Positions 15,833 to 26,640 are shown, counted from the stretch's first letter. The stretch is 64,000 nt of DNA from Ktedonobacter robiniae (GCF_016587375.1 NZ_BNJG01000001.1:2356001-2420000), one strand, 5' to 3'. Notes: generated by a model from the letters alone, not told the origin. Made by a program: numbers and translations.

Positions 15833-16777
15833 GTGAACGTTATGACACCAGAGGAACAGCAGGTAAACTATGATCAGGGGCGGCAGGGAGGCACAAGGAC
15901 GAGGCAGCAAACATATGATCATGCCTGGAATGAGAATAATATGACAATTGAAAGTATACCAGAGGACCAGCAAGATCCTGGCAAAGTCACGGAGATCCGC
16001 CGCGAGCGTACTCTGAATCCAAACGCAGACTTTGCCATCAATGTAGAGCATCTCAATTTCTACTATGGCAAGAAGCAGGCCTTGTTTGATGTCTCGCTGC
16101 CACTGCGTAACCGCCAGGTGACGGCCTTGATTGGCCCCTCCGGTTGTGGTAAGTCGACCTTCCTGCGCACACTCAACCGTATGAATGACCTGATTCCTGG
16201 CACACGGACTGAGGGGCAGGCCCTCTTCGATAGCAACAACATCTACAACGCAAAAACAGATGTGGTACTGTTACGTCAGCGCATCGGCATGGTTTTCCAG
16301 AAGGCCAATCCCTTTCCCAAATCCATCTTTGAAAACGTAGCCTACGGCCTGCGCATTCAGGGCAAATCCAATCGCCATATCAAAGAGATGGTAGAGAAGA
16401 GCCTGCGCGGCGCGGCCTTGTGGGATGAAGTGAAGGACCGCCTGAATGCTTCGGCCCTGGGACTCTCCGGTGGGCAGCAGCAGCGCCTCTGTATCGCGCG
16501 TGCCCTCGCCGTCCAGCCAGAGGTGCTCTTGATGGACGAACCCTGTTCAGCGCTGGACCCCATCGCGACCCTTAAGATTGAGGAGCTTATCACCGAACTG
16601 GTGAAGGATTACACCATTGTAATCGTCACCCATAATATGCAGCAGGCGGCGCGTGTCTCTCACTTTACGGGCTTCTTCCTGAGTGGTAAGCTGATAGAGC
16701 AAGGGCCGACAAAAGACATTTTTGAGCGACCAACCCAGAAAGAGACTGAAGATTACATTAGTGGTCGCTTTGGTTGA
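15833..16777 (+). CDS. pstB: Phosphate ABC transporter ATP-binding protein PstB
   Basis: 314 residues: a ~65-residue polar N-terminal extension followed by a full ABC ATPase. Walker A is GPSGCGKST, the Q-loop is [16 protein letters not shown] (PstB-specific), the signature is [15 protein letters not shown], Walker B is [13 protein letters not shown] and the switch His is in [11 protein letters not shown]. It powers phosphate import through PstCA. GTG 15833 follows AAGGAGAG; ATG 15842 is an alternative. The extension is longer than in typical PstB (~250 residues). Confidence 0.93.
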   Translation: MNVMTPEEQQVNYDQGRQGGTRTRQQTYDHAWNENNMTIESIPEDQQDPGKVTEIRRERTLNPNADFAINVEHLNFYYGKKQALFDVSLPLRNRQVTALIGPSGCGKSTFLRTLNRMNDLIPGTRTEGQALFDSNNIYNAKTDVVLLRQRIGMVFQKANPFPKSIFENVAYGLRIQGKSNRHIKEMVEKSLRGAALWDEVKDRLNASALGLSGGQQQRLCIARALAVQPEVLLMDEPCSALDPIATLKIEELITELVKDYTIVIVTHNMQQAARVSHFTGFFLSGKLIEQGPTKDIFERPTQKETEDYISGRFG

Positions 16778-16883
16778 TACCTGGAAGTTTTCCGCATACG
16801 ATGTATCTGTAGCGCAAAAATAGGTGTTTTAGGAAATTTGAGCGCGTGAGCGCTTACGCATAAAAAGCCGTTGGAGGTACTGC

Positions 16884-17618
16884 GTGGCACGCAAAATCCT
16901 GGTGGTGGATGACGAAGCGGTCCTGGCCGAGACTATCGCGTATAATCTGGAACAGGCCGGTTATCACGTCATCACCGCCGCTGATGGTAACAGCGCGTTG
17001 GACGCGGCGCGCAGTGAACGCCCAGACCTGATTGTGCTGGATATTATGTTGCCTGGCATGGATGGTCTGGAAGTGTGCCGCCAGTTGCGACGCGAAAATA
17101 AGACTGCGACGACTCCTATCCTCATGCTTACCGCCAGGGGCGACGAGATCGACAAGGTCGTGGGCCTGGAGGTTGGCGCCGACGACTATGTAACCAAACC
17201 CTTTGGGCGGCGTGAATTACTAGCTCGGGTGCGGGCTTTGATCAGGCGCTCCGATTATGTACCGGGGGGTGAGGGTGAGAACGGGGAAGAGCCTGAGCAG
17301 GAACGGCGCCCTGCCAATCGCGAGCTGGTTGTGGGTTCCTTACGCATCGACCTGGCGGGTCGGCGCGTCAATTGCCGAGGGCAGGATATCGAGCTTCAAC
17401 CCAAGCAGTTTGAGTTGCTGGCCTACCTGGTGCGCAATCGCGGCACGGTCCTGACACGCGACCAGTTGCTTCATAATGTCTGGGGCTATGACTATGTCGG
17501 CGACACACGTACTGTAGATGTGCATGTGCGCTGGCTACGCGAGAAACTCGAAGAGGATCCCGCCAATCCCAAGCTCATTCAGACGGTGCGTGGCGTCGGC
17601 TATGTGTTTAGATGGTAA
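16884..17618 (+). CDS. OmpR/PhoB-type response regulator
   Basis: 244 residues. The receiver domain has DDEAVLAE, phosphoacceptor Asp in LIVLDIMLPGMDG and Lys in VTKPFGRREL. A ~30-residue linker leads to the winged helix (IELQPKQFELLAYLVRNRG, then TRTVDVHVRWLREKL). Its place behind pstB, with Pho boxes before pstS, makes it the probable PhoB/PhoP. No PhoR kinase or PhoU is adjacent, which is unusual for this operon. Start GTG 16884 follows TTGGAGG. Confidence 0.88.
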   Translation: MARKILVVDDEAVLAETIAYNLEQAGYHVITAADGNSALDAARSERPDLIVLDIMLPGMDGLEVCRQLRRENKTATTPILMLTARGDEIDKVVGLEVGADDYVTKPFGRRELLARVRALIRRSDYVPGGEGENGEEPEQERRPANRELVVGSLRIDLAGRRVNCRGQDIELQPKQFELLAYLVRNRGTVLTRDQLLHNVWGYDYVGDTRTVDVHVRWLREKLEEDPANPKLIQTVRGVGYVFRW

Positions 17619-17682
17619 CAAGAAAGAGATAGAGATGATGCCGGGCGAATGCCCGGCATCATCTCTATCTCTTTCTTGTTAC
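17615..17682. terminator. Long perfect palindrome (32-bp stem, 4-nt loop)
   Basis: Arms 17615-17646 and 17651-17682. The response-regulator stop codon lies in the left arm, and the convergent ppk gene ends 20 bp beyond the right arm, so it probably ends transcripts from both strands. Confidence 0.75.
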
Positions 17683-17702
17683 TGACTCTGTATATAAGTT
17701 TT

Positions 17703-19865
17703 TTAGGCGGAGGAGGGGATGGCACTGATGGTTGTATCAGGACCTTCTTCCTCATCTGTGACCTCGAAGAGAGGGTGGGCGATAAACCAGCTCTGGCTAT
17801 CCATCACTGGCACATCAGGATCATCGTTTTGCACACGGTGATAGCAGCCATCCGCGTTAAGTTCATGCGCGTTGACATTGTCGGTCAGGACCGGGCATAA
17901 CATGTTCTCATAGAGCGCGTCGCGTATATAGCGATGCTCAATCGGGAAGAGTACTTCTACACGATTGTTGAGATTGCGTTGCATCAGGTCTGCGCTTCCA
18001 AGCAGAATCTCGGGGTTGCCGTTATTGCCAAAGTAGTAGACGCGGCTATGCTCAAGAAAACGCCCGACGAGGCTGCGCACACGAATATTTTCGCTGATAC
18101 CGGGTATGCCCGGGCGCAGGCAGCAGATGCCACGAATCACAAGATCGATCTCAACTCCGGCCCGCGAGGCTTTATAGAGCAGTGAGATGATTTCAGGATC
18201 GGTCAGCGAATTAAATTTGAAGATCAGGCGTCCATTGCCATGCTCCTCATGTAGCCTGATCTCGCGTTCAATGTGTTCGTTGAGGCCTCGTCGCAGCCCG
18301 ATGGGAGCCACAAGTAACTGACGGTAGTGCGCCTGGCGCGAATAGCCTGTCAGTGAGTTGAAGAGCAGCGTCACATCATCACAGATCTCCTGGTTGCTGG
18401 TGAGCAGGCCTAGGTCTTCATAAATGCGGGCCGTAGCGGCATTGTAGTTGCCTGTTCCCAGGTGGACATAGCGTCGCAGGCTCTTGCCCTCCTTGCGCAC
18501 CACCAGGGCAAGCTTGGAGTGGGTTTTCAAGCCTTTGAGTCCATAGACTACGTGTACCCCTGCCAGCTCCAGCTTACGCGCCCAGACAATGTTGTTCTCC
18601 TCGTCGAAGCGTGCTTTTAGTTCGACCAGCACTGCGACCTGTTTCCCATTCTCCGCCGCGCGCAGCAGGGCCTGCACAACAGGTGAGTTGGGTCCAACGC
18701 GATAGAGGGTCTGTTTAATTGTGAGCACATCGGGATCATCGGCGGCGGCATTAATAAAGTCGACGATGGTGCTAAAGCTGTCAAAGGGATGATGTAGCAA
18801 GACATCGTGATTCTTAATGGTAGTAAAGAGGTCGTATCCACGCCGCACAAAGCGGGGAACACGAGGAGTAAAGGGAGGATCCTTCAGTTCAGGACAATCC
18901 AGGTTTTGTAGCTCTATGACATCTCCCATTCCCAGCTGCCCGTCAATGACCGTCAAATCATCATGCGTAATCTCAAGATTATCGATCAACAAATGACGAA
19001 TGCGCTGAGGCATAGAGGGATTGACGGCCAGGTCGACGACGACGCCAAAGCGGCGATCACGCACCTCTTGCTCGATTGTTTCAAGCAGGTCGGAGGCGTC
19101 ATCCTCTTGTAGTTCAAGGTCTGCATCGCGTACCACGCGGAAGGGATAGGACTCCCATATATCGAAACCGGGGAAGAGTGTGCTCAGATGTGCGGCGATG
19201 AGCTGCTCTATCCAGACAAAGACCTGTTGTGTCTGCTCGTTGTCATTTTCCATGGAGCGTGCGACGGGGACCAGGCGTGGCAGAGATGGCGGAATTTTCA
19301 CACGCGCGAAGAGTTCCTTATTATGCAGGACATCTGTCAGGACCACGGCCAGGTTCAAGCTCAGGTTTGAGATATGTGGGAAAGGGTGTACAGAGTCGAC
19401 TGCGAGAGGGGTTAGAACCGGAAAGACTTCACGTTCAAAGTAGTCCCGTAGTTCGTTGCGTTGGAGCGCATCGAGTTGTTCATAATCGAGAATATGAATA
19501 TGCTGGTCTGCCAGGAGTGGAAGGAGATCATGTCGCCAGTACTGGCGGACCTCCTGTACCAGGGGGGCCAGTTGCCTGCGCACCGCTTCTAATTGTTGGG
19601 CGGCTGTACGACCGTCTGGACTGCGTGGCGCTGCGCGCGAAGCAATCTGATCTTTTAGACCAGCCAGGCGAATCATAATAAACTCATCCAGATTTGTCTC
19701 AAAAATGGATACAAATTTGACGCGCTCAAGCAGCGGGTGGCGTGGGTTTTTAGCTTCCTCAAAGACACGGCGATTAAACTCGATCCAGCTTAATTCGCGG
19801 TTGATATAAAGATCGGGCTGTATGGTGTCAGGTAAGCTAGAAGTCGATGAAGTTATTTGACTCAT
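17703..19865 (-). CDS. ppk: Polyphosphate kinase 1
   Basis: 720 residues, the usual Ppk1 length. Starts with the N domain (INRELSWIEFNRRVFEEA), then the head and two PLD-like catalytic domains. The autophosphorylated His is His449 in THSKLALVV and the second essential His is His606 in FLEHSRVYYF, matching H435 and H592 of the E. coli enzyme. The YVHLGTGNYNA motif is present. It reversibly makes polyphosphate from ATP. Convergent with the pst-response regulator operon, so phosphate uptake and storage genes are neighbours. Confidence 0.95.
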   Translation of the reverse strand: MSQITSSTSSLPDTIQPDLYINRELSWIEFNRRVFEEAKNPRHPLLERVKFVSIFETNLDEFIMIRLAGLKDQIASRAAPRSPDGRTAAQQLEAVRRQLAPLVQEVRQYWRHDLLPLLADQHIHILDYEQLDALQRNELRDYFEREVFPVLTPLAVDSVHPFPHISNLSLNLAVVLTDVLHNKELFARVKIPPSLPRLVPVARSMENDNEQTQQVFVWIEQLIAAHLSTLFPGFDIWESYPFRVVRDADLELQEDDASDLLETIEQEVRDRRFGVVVDLAVNPSMPQRIRHLLIDNLEITHDDLTVIDGQLGMGDVIELQNLDCPELKDPPFTPRVPRFVRRGYDLFTTIKNHDVLLHHPFDSFSTIVDFINAAADDPDVLTIKQTLYRVGPNSPVVQALLRAAENGKQVAVLVELKARFDEENNIVWARKLELAGVHVVYGLKGLKTHSKLALVVRKEGKSLRRYVHLGTGNYNAATARIYEDLGLLTSNQEICDDVTLLFNSLTGYSRQAHYRQLLVAPIGLRRGLNEHIEREIRLHEEHGNGRLIFKFNSLTDPEIISLLYKASRAGVEIDLVIRGICCLRPGIPGISENIRVRSLVGRFLEHSRVYYFGNNGNPEILLGSADLMQRNLNNRVEVLFPIEHRYIRDALYENMLCPVLTDNVNAHELNADGCYHRVQNDDPDVPVMDSQSWFIAHPLFEVTDEEEGPDTTISAIPSSA

Positions 19866-19947
19866 ACGTAATAGGTCCCAGCATTATCGTACAGCGTTTC
19901 TTTACCTTCATTGTATCATCCAGGTAAGCACGATGCAAAAAGGAAAG

Positions 19948-20009
19948 AGTAAGTGATATGGTGTCCCCCTGGTAGCGCAGGCTGCCAGGGGGACACCATA
20001 TCACTTACT
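19948..20009. terminator. Long palindrome (29-bp stem, 4-nt loop, one wobble)
   Basis: Lies in the otherwise empty 19866-20077 stretch between ppk and the tRNA genes. The inner arm contains CCCCCTGG..GCTGCC, shared with other palindromes. Confidence 0.65.
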
Positions 20010-20077
20010 TTACCAACATTGAGGCTCTCAAGTTTATCGCTTTATGTGGCCTGAAGGTATAAAATCTGGAAATTATC

Positions 20078-20107
20078 TTGACAGCAGGTATCTCACTGAT
20101 GTATTAT
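20078..20107 (+). promoter_or_regulatory. Promoter of the tRNA cluster
   Basis: TTGACA (20078-20083), 18-bp spacer, TATTAT (20102-20107), about 85 bp before tRNA-Leu. Confidence 0.7.
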
Positions 20108-20191
20108 CTCTCAAGTGAGATGACTAGCGTTGTGCTGGACGAAAGCATTGTCTGAGAGTATCAGCTCTGGCTAGACATGCGCATCAGTAGC

Positions 20192-20274
20192 GGGCGGTTG
20201 CTGAAATTGGTAGACAGGACAGACTTAGGATCTGTTGGTGATGAACCGTGAGAGTTCGAGTCTCTCACCGCCCA
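20192..20274 (+). tRNA. tRNA-Leu (anticodon UAG)
   Basis: Acceptor GGGCGGT/ACCGCCC, D arm with AATTGGTAGA, anticodon stem ACAGA/TCTGT around CTTAGGA (anticodon TAG), a long variable arm as expected for leucine, T stem GAGAG/CTCTC around TTCGAGT. The 3' CCA is not fully encoded. Confidence 0.95.
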
Positions 20275-20352
20275 CCGGAAACCGAAAGGTTGCCGAAAAG
20301 CTGGATACCCTGTTTAAGAATACAGCTAAACGTGTCCTTTTAAATGGCACTT

Positions 20353-20427
20353 GCGGGAGTGGCTCAGTGGTAGAGCGTCACCTTGCCAAGGTGAATGTCG
20401 CGGGTTCGAATCCCGTCTCCCGCTCCA
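20353..20427 (+). tRNA. tRNA-Gly (anticodon GCC), copy 1
   Basis: Acceptor GCGGGAG/CTCCCGC, anticodon loop TTGCCAA, T loop TTCGAAT, encoded CCA. Identical to the copy 299 bp downstream. Confidence 0.96.
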
Positions 20428-20651
20428 GGTGGTCTTGCACTAGAGTATCGTAGCGCTCTCTTGTCTACCTTGTTTGTTAGATAAGAGGTGCGAAGGCTGA
20501 CGGTGTGACAGGTGGAAGAAAAAAACGCTTTCGTTTGTTATACTGGACAGGAAGGAAAAACGATATGTATCGCAGTGGCCACGCTGAACTGTGGTGGTTG
20601 GAGTAAGCATCGCTATGATGCACACTGGTAGCTACCATGACAACCGAATAT

Positions 20652-20726
20652 GCGGGAGTGGCTCAGTGGTAGAGCGTCACCTTGCCAAGGTGAATGTCGC
20701 GGGTTCGAATCCCGTCTCCCGCTCCA
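20652..20726 (+). tRNA. tRNA-Gly (anticodon GCC), copy 2
   Basis: Identical 75-nt sequence to copy 1, including the encoded CCA; the sequences between and after the two copies differ, so only the gene itself is duplicated. Confidence 0.96.
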
Positions 20727-20737
20727 AATTCTTGAAG

Positions 20738-20770
20738 CAGAGGGCGACTGGTAACACGGTTAGCCCTCTG
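20738..20770 (+). terminator. Possible hairpin after the tRNA cluster
   Basis: CAGAGGGC pairs with GCCCTCTG; no clear T-run. The rest of 20771-21000 shows no gene. Confidence 0.4.
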
Positions 20771-20992
20771 TGGGCAAGTGCAGACAAAACCCACACAAGA
20801 CATACCATCATAACATCTGTTTTGAAGGATGCGATAAGCGAGACGAGATACTCTGTTGTGGGGTGGTCTAGAGGTGGGAGACAGCTGAGAGAGTACGGGG
20901 CATGGCCTATTCGCGCTGCAATCATGTGGGTCACCTTCGATATTGTGCCTCGAATATACCAACAATCCTATGTATTCTCCCAGGATAGGTAC

Positions 20993-21022
20993 TTCCCACA
21001 GCCTACTTACCCGCGATATAAT
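20993..21022 (+). promoter_or_regulatory. Possible promoter of tig
   Basis: A perfect TATAAT at 21017-21022 with a weak -35 (TTCCCA at 20993), about 80 bp before the tig start. Confidence 0.4.
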
Positions 21023-21103
21023 AAGACACTGTAGCTTTGAATTTTATTTCCGAACAAAGACTACGTACGCGATTTATGATAAAGAAAACCTGTTGGAGGA
21101 ACT

Positions 21104-22537
21104 GTGAAGGTCTCTGTTGAAAAGTTGCCAACCAGCGAGGCAGTACTGGAAGTAGATGTTACCTGGGATGAGATGGAAAAAGCCTCGGATAAGGCATATA
21201 AAAAGATTGTAAAGCAGGTAGATATACAGGGGTTCCGTCGAGGGAAAGCCCCTCGCTCAATGATTGAGCGCAGACTGGGCAAGGAATACATTTACCAGGA
21301 GGGCCTTGATGAGCTGATTTCCGAGGCCTATCGTGACACCCTTGTTGAGCATGAGATTGTTCCCATTACACAGCCGACGCTGGATGCGCCCTCTATCGAA
21401 ATGGGAGAGCCTTACCACTTTAAGATTACTGTTCCCATCGTTACTCCCGTTGAACTAGGCGATTACAAGTCTATCCAGATGGAGCGCGAGGAGGCCGATG
21501 TTACCTCTGAGGAGGTCGAGCAAGAGCTGGACACTCTGCGCCAGCGTTTGACCACCTGGAAAGAGGTTGAGCACGCCGCTGAGTATGATAACCGCGTGAC
21601 GATGGACCTCAAAGTGACCAGCGGTGAGCAGAAAGTCTCTGACCTGAAAGATAATCCCTTTGAGTTGACCCACGAGCGCGTTGGCCTCTTCTCGGGCATG
21701 GATGAGCATATCGTAGGCATGAATGCCGGCGAGGAGAAGAGCTTTACCACAACCATCCCCGCTGACTATGGCAACGAAAAGCTTGCTGGTCAGGAGGCGC
21801 AGTTTGAAGTCAAGCTGCATAAGGTTGAAGAGAAAGAGCTTCCTGAACTAAATGACGAGTTCGCTGAAAAGGTCAGTGATGGCCAGTATACCAGCCTGGA
21901 AGACCTGCGCAAGTTCTTGAGCGACAACATTCTGGAAAATAAGAAGCGTCGCATTCGTGAGGAACTGAGAGACAAGGCCCTGGATGCCGTCATTGAGCAG
22001 TCAAGCTTTACCCTGCATCCGTTGTTGATTGACGAGCAGGCAGAAGAGATGCTCCACCAGTTCTCGCATCTTCTGGAGCAGCAGAAGCTCTCGCTAGATC
22101 AGTACCTGATGATGATGCGCAAATCGCGTGAAGAGTATCTCAAAGAGCTGCGCCCCGACGCCGAGAAGAGCGTGAAGCGCCAGTTGGTACTGGATGCGAT
22201 TGCCAAGGCCGAGGACATTACGGTTTCGCCAGACGAGATTAAGATGCTTTTCGATCTCTATGATCAGAGTGGACAGCCACTTCAGCGCAGCAAAGAGCAG
22301 GCGGATGCGCTAGCCCGCAGCTTCCTGCGCGAGAAGACAACTGGTCGCCTGGTTGATATCGTTGCCGGACCCGATCCAGACGCGGCGGAAGGCACAGAGA
22401 GCGAAGAGAGTGCTATTGCGGCCGCGGCTGCTGCTGAGGAGATTGCGGCCGAGACTGATAATGAGAGTAGCAAGAGTGAGGCGTCTGCAACAGAAACATC
22501 TCTACCCGAGGACACCAAGGATCAGACCGTAGAGTAA
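21104..22537 (+). CDS. tig: Trigger factor
   Basis: 477 residues. The N-terminal ribosome-binding domain has the signature [18 protein letters not shown] (F-R-x-G-K). The central FKBP-type prolyl isomerase domain begins near residue 155 ([10 protein letters not shown], then [19 protein letters not shown]). The C-terminal chaperone helices follow. An additional ~50-residue Ala/Glu/Ser-rich acidic tail is at the end. It folds nascent chains at the ribosome exit. Start GTG 21104 follows TTGGAGGAACT. First of the tig-clpX-lon protein-quality set; clpP is missing from its usual place. Confidence 0.95.
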   Translation: MKVSVEKLPTSEAVLEVDVTWDEMEKASDKAYKKIVKQVDIQGFRRGKAPRSMIERRLGKEYIYQEGLDELISEAYRDTLVEHEIVPITQPTLDAPSIEMGEPYHFKITVPIVTPVELGDYKSIQMEREEADVTSEEVEQELDTLRQRLTTWKEVEHAAEYDNRVTMDLKVTSGEQKVSDLKDNPFELTHERVGLFSGMDEHIVGMNAGEEKSFTTTIPADYGNEKLAGQEAQFEVKLHKVEEKELPELNDEFAEKVSDGQYTSLEDLRKFLSDNILENKKRRIREELRDKALDAVIEQSSFTLHPLLIDEQAEEMLHQFSHLLEQQKLSLDQYLMMMRKSREEYLKELRPDAEKSVKRQLVLDAIAKAEDITVSPDEIKMLFDLYDQSGQPLQRSKEQADALARSFLREKTTGRLVDIVAGPDPDAAEGTESEESAIAAAAAAEEIAAETDNESSKSEASATETSLPEDTKDQTVE

Positions 22538-22587
22538 GCATATCGCTACCAGGTGCGAAGAAAGCACTAGTAGGAAAGGTAACAGAC

Positions 22588-23880
22588 GTGGCAAACTCGA
22601 AAAACATGCGCACAACATACCGTTGTTCATTTTGTGGCAAGAGTCAGGACCAGGTTCAGCGTTTAATCGCTGGGCCTGGCGGGGTCTACATCTGCGATGA
22701 GTGTATCGACCTGTGTCGAGAAATCATCGAAGAGGAGCAAGCCACTGTTGCCAAGCCTCGTGGTACGCAGACAGGGAAGATGCCCGCGCCCAAGAAGATC
22801 TATGAGCAGCTTAGCAATTATGTCATCGGTCAGGAACGTGCCAAGCGTGCCCTGGCGGTAGCGGTCTACAACCACTACAAGCGCATCGGTGTCGGCATGC
22901 AGATCGATGATGTCGAACTGGGCAAGAGTAATATTCTGCTGATTGGTCCAACTGGTAGTGGTAAGACCCTGCTGGCTCAGACGCTGGCAAAAGTCCTCGA
23001 TGTTCCCTTCTGTATCGCGGACGCAACCGCGTTGACGGAGGCTGGTTACGTCGGTGAGGATGTGGAGAATATCCTCCTCCGTTTGATCCAGACAGCTGAC
23101 TTCGATATCGCACGCGCTGAACGCGGCATTGTGTACATTGACGAGATCGATAAGATCGCGCGCAAATCGGATAACCCCTCGATTACGCGTGATGTCTCGG
23201 GCGAGGGCGTGCAGCAGGCGTTACTGAAGATTATCGAAGGTACGGTGGCCAATGTGCCTCCTCAGGGTGGGCGCAAGCATCCGCACCAGGATTTCATCCA
23301 GATCAATACTTCAAACATCCTCTTTATCTGTGGAGGTGCCTTTGAGGGCCTGGAGAAAATCGTGGAGCAGCGCCTTGGTAGCAATAAGATGATGGGTTTT
23401 AGCGGTGTCAAACCGGCTGGCGAGACTGCGGAGCAAGAGAAGGATCAACCGATTCTCACCAAGCTCAATCCAGATGACCTGCTCAAATTCGGCCTGATTC
23501 CCGAGTTTGTGGGACGCCTCCCCGTAAGTGTTTCGCTTGATCCATTGGATCAGGAGGCCCTGGTGCGCATTCTGACCGAGCCTAAGAACGCTATTGTAAA
23601 GCAGTATCAGAAGTTCTTACAGCTCGATCATGTGGACCTTGTCTTCACCAGTGATGCGCTAGAGGCGGCAGCCGAGCGAGCGCTGAAGCAGAAGACAGGT
23701 GCGCGCGGTCTGCGCTCGATTATCGAGGACGTCCTGCTGGATGTAATGTACGAAATTCCTTCTCGTGCCGACGTAAAGAAGGTGATCATAAACGGAGAGG
23801 TGATTACTTCCCGCCATAAGCCCTTGCTTGTGACGAGAACGGATCGCACCAATGCCTATTCTGAGAATGAGTCTGCCTAG
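22588..23880 (+). CDS. clpX: ATP-dependent Clp protease ATP-binding subunit ClpX
   Basis: 430 residues. N-terminal zinc-binding domain with CSFCGKS and CDECIDLC, then AAA+ with Walker A GPTGSGKT and Walker [11 protein letters not shown]. The ClpP-docking loop is near the [10 protein letters not shown] segment (the common form is IGF). It unfolds substrates for ClpP. Start GTG 22588 after GAAAGGTAACAGAC. Only 50 bp separate it from tig, so they are likely one operon. Its stop codon TAG forms the loop of an 11-bp palindrome. Confidence 0.95.
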   Translation: MANSKNMRTTYRCSFCGKSQDQVQRLIAGPGGVYICDECIDLCREIIEEEQATVAKPRGTQTGKMPAPKKIYEQLSNYVIGQERAKRALAVAVYNHYKRIGVGMQIDDVELGKSNILLIGPTGSGKTLLAQTLAKVLDVPFCIADATALTEAGYVGEDVENILLRLIQTADFDIARAERGIVYIDEIDKIARKSDNPSITRDVSGEGVQQALLKIIEGTVANVPPQGGRKHPHQDFIQINTSNILFICGGAFEGLEKIVEQRLGSNKMMGFSGVKPAGETAEQEKDQPILTKLNPDDLLKFGLIPEFVGRLPVSVSLDPLDQEALVRILTEPKNAIVKQYQKFLQLDHVDLVFTSDALEAAAERALKQKTGARGLRSIIEDVLLDVMYEIPSRADVKKVIINGEVITSRHKPLLVTRTDRTNAYSENESA

Positions 23881-23891
23881 GGCAGACTCAT
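23867..23891 (+). terminator. Small palindrome centred on the clpX stop codon
   Basis: ATGAGTCTGCC, loop TAG (the stop codon itself), GGCAGACTCAT. Confidence 0.5.
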
Positions 23892-24016
23892 CAACTTTTG
23901 TAGCCTAGCATGAGGGCAGAAATAAAGCGGTGCGATGCCCAGCGATCGTTCATTGGATTTGATGCAGTAGGTTTTTGTAGGTAGGTGACCGGTCAGGCTA
24001 GACAGGTGGGAAACCA

Positions 24017-26632
24017 ATGAGTGAACAGGAACGCCAGGAACATGTAGAGGAGATGTTGGAAAGTTATCCGCTTGTGGCGTTGAAGAATATAGTGGCCTTC
24101 CCCCATAATCGGCATGCGTTGGTCATTGCCCGCGAGAAGACAGTTCGTGCCGTTGAAGAAACTATGATGCGACCAGACCGCATGCTGGTCGCTGTGACAC
24201 AGCGTGATGCAGATATAGACGACCCCGAGTTCAAAGATATTTACCCCATCGGCACCCTGGCTGAGGTCTCCACTATGCATCGCCAGCAGGATGGCAGTAT
24301 GCAGGTGGTCATCCGTGGCATAAACCGGGTCAGCGTGAAAGAGTTTACCGAGACCGAGCCTTTTATGCGTGCGCAGGTTGAGGTGCACGATGATGTCCAG
24401 GCCACTGGCTCGCAGGCCGATGCTATGGTCCGCCACGCCATAGGTCTCTTTGAGCAGTATGCGCAGCTAAGCCGGCGCTTCTCAGTCGAGGATATCAATT
24501 CGATTGTGGCGCTCAAGACGGCTAGTCGCCTCTCTGATACCCTGGCGGCCCATATTGTCACTGATAGCCAGCATCAGCAGGATCTCCTGGAGACGTTAGA
24601 TCCCATGGAGCGCCTGGAGAAGATCTGCGTCCTGATTGGTAACGAGATTGAGATCCTGGAGCTGGAGACGACTATTCGCAGTCGTGTGCGCTCGCAGGTG
24701 GATCGTACCCAGAAGGAGTTCTACCTGCGCGAGCAATTGCGCGCCATCCAGGAAGAACTGGGGATGGATACCACCTCCGAGTCGGATGAACTGCGCAAGC
24801 GCCTGGCTGAGAAGAAGCTACCAGACGAGGTCACGACCAGAGTGCGCAAGGAGATCGACCGACTGGAGCGTATGCCCCAACAGTCGGCTGAGATCAGCGT
24901 GATTCGCGCCTATATCGATTGGTTGCTGGCCCTTCCCTGGAACGAGCGGAGCCAGGAGACCTTTGATATCGAGGCCACGCGACGCATCCTCGAAGATGAC
25001 CACTACGGCCTGGAGGGTATTAAAGAGCGCATCATCGAGTTCCTGGCTGTACGCCAGCTACGGCAGCAGCAGGCCAGTCGCGAAGGGCTTCCCAAGAGCG
25101 AGAGCCAGGGGCAGATTCTCTGTCTGATTGGCCCGCCAGGCGTGGGCAAGACCTCGCTGGGCTACTCCATAGCCAAGGCCCTGGGGCGCAAGTTCGCGCG
25201 TATCTCGCTTGGTGGCGTCCACGATGAGGCCGAGATTCGCGGTCATCGCCGCACCTACGTCGGCGCTCTGCCTGGCCGCATCATTCAGAGTATGAAGACG
25301 GTGGGTGTGCGTAATCCGGTCTTCTTGCTTGACGAGATCGATAAGCTCTCGGCGGAGCAGCGCGGAGATCCAAGCGCGGCCCTGTTGGAGGTGCTGGACC
25401 CTGCTCAGAACAAGACCTTCGTCGACCACTACCTGGAGATCCCCTTTGATCTCTCCGAGGTCTTCTTCATCTGTACCGGGAACGTAAAATATCAGATTCC
25501 CCGGCCCCTGGCCGACCGTATGGATATCATCGACCTGCCAGGCTATATGCTTGACGAGAAGGTGAATATCGGCACAAGGCACCTTTGGCCCAAGGTACTG
25601 AACGAGCATGGCCTGAGTCCTGAGCAGGTACGCATTCCTCAGCCTGCTATGCAGCATATTGTGACGGATTACACGCGCGAGGCAGGTGTGCGTAACCTGG
25701 AGCGCCAACTGGCCACAATCTGTCGTAAAGCCGCCCGGCGTGTGCTGGAGAAGCCGAATACACGTATTCGTCTGACGACGCATAACCTGGGGCAATACCT
25801 GGGCTTGCCGCGCTACGCGGACATGCAGTTGACGCACAAGCCACGCGTCGGCTCAGCGATGGGCCTGGGCGTGACCGAGAACGGCGGCGTTATGCTACCT
25901 GTTGAGGTCGTGACCATGGTTGGTAAGGGCGACCTGATGGTGACCGGTCAGCTTGGAGATGTAATGCGGGAGTCGGCCATGGCGGCGCTCTCCTATATCC
26001 GCACTCGCGCCGATATGTTGAAAATCGATCCCAACTTTCAGGATGCCACCGACCTGCATATCCACATGCCAGAGAACGCCATGCCCAAAGATGGACCCTC
26101 AGCAGGTATCACCATTGCCACAACCCTAGTGTCGGCATTGACTAGGCGCGCCGTACGTGGTGATATCGCCATGACCGGTGAAATCACCTTGCTGGGCGAT
26201 ATCCTGCCTATTGGAGGCCTGAAAGAGAAGGTCCTGGCGGCCCAGCAAGCCGGCATTACCCATATCATCGCCCCTGCTGAAAACAAAAAAGATCTCATCG
26301 AGATTCCCTCCCGTATTCGTCAGCGACTCCAGTTTACCCTGGTCGAGAATATGGACGAGGTAATTGAGATCGCCCTGCTACCACCTGAGGAGGAGGTAGA
26401 AGAGCAACCAGCAAATGGAGGCGAGATTGTACCCCTGCGCCTGGAAGAGCGCGATGGCCCGCTCGTTTCCGAGAGTCAGAAGCGCCCACGCATGAATAAA
26501 AGCGCGGCCATGGAGCAAGAGAAACGCGATGCCGAAGAGCCAGAGGAGCGTGAGCCATTTATCGTGCCCCACGAGACCCCCTCGCCCCTTTATCCCCAGG
26601 CGCGCTCCCACAAAGAGCAAGAAAAGCAATAA
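24017..26632 (+). CDS. lon: ATP-dependent protease La (Lon)
   Basis: 871 residues. The LAN substrate domain starts at ~residue 16 (YPLVALKNIVAFP), a coiled coil follows, then AAA+ with Walker A GPPGVGKTS and Walker B VFLLDEIDKL. The proteolytic domain has the Ser-Lys dyad Ser695 (PKDGPSAG) and Lys738 (GGLKEK), spaced 43 residues as in E. coli Lon. A ~75-residue charged tail beyond the protease domain is unusual. Degrades misfolded and regulatory proteins. ATG 24017 follows GGTGGGAAACCA. A palindrome with A/T-rich outer arms terminates it. Confidence 0.96.
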   Translation: MSEQERQEHVEEMLESYPLVALKNIVAFPHNRHALVIAREKTVRAVEETMMRPDRMLVAVTQRDADIDDPEFKDIYPIGTLAEVSTMHRQQDGSMQVVIRGINRVSVKEFTETEPFMRAQVEVHDDVQATGSQADAMVRHAIGLFEQYAQLSRRFSVEDINSIVALKTASRLSDTLAAHIVTDSQHQQDLLETLDPMERLEKICVLIGNEIEILELETTIRSRVRSQVDRTQKEFYLREQLRAIQEELGMDTTSESDELRKRLAEKKLPDEVTTRVRKEIDRLERMPQQSAEISVIRAYIDWLLALPWNERSQETFDIEATRRILEDDHYGLEGIKERIIEFLAVRQLRQQQASREGLPKSESQGQILCLIGPPGVGKTSLGYSIAKALGRKFARISLGGVHDEAEIRGHRRTYVGALPGRIIQSMKTVGVRNPVFLLDEIDKLSAEQRGDPSAALLEVLDPAQNKTFVDHYLEIPFDLSEVFFICTGNVKYQIPRPLADRMDIIDLPGYMLDEKVNIGTRHLWPKVLNEHGLSPEQVRIPQPAMQHIVTDYTREAGVRNLERQLATICRKAARRVLEKPNTRIRLTTHNLGQYLGLPRYADMQLTHKPRVGSAMGLGVTENGGVMLPVEVVTMVGKGDLMVTGQLGDVMRESAMAALSYIRTRADMLKIDPNFQDATDLHIHMPENAMPKDGPSAGITIATTLVSALTRRAVRGDIAMTGEITLLGDILPIGGLKEKVLAAQQAGITHIIAPAENKKDLIEIPSRIRQRLQFTLVENMDEVIEIALLPPEEEVEEQPANGGEIVPLRLEERDGPLVSESQKRPRMNKSAAMEQEKRDAEEPEEREPFIVPHETPSPLYPQARSHKEQEKQ

Positions 26633-26640
26633 AGGGGTAA

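Noticed and set aside
20353-20726. Tandem tRNA-Gly copies as an attachment-site duplication flanking an integrated element
   Set aside because: Only 224 bp lie between them, without an integrase or any cargo gene; a simple tRNA duplication.
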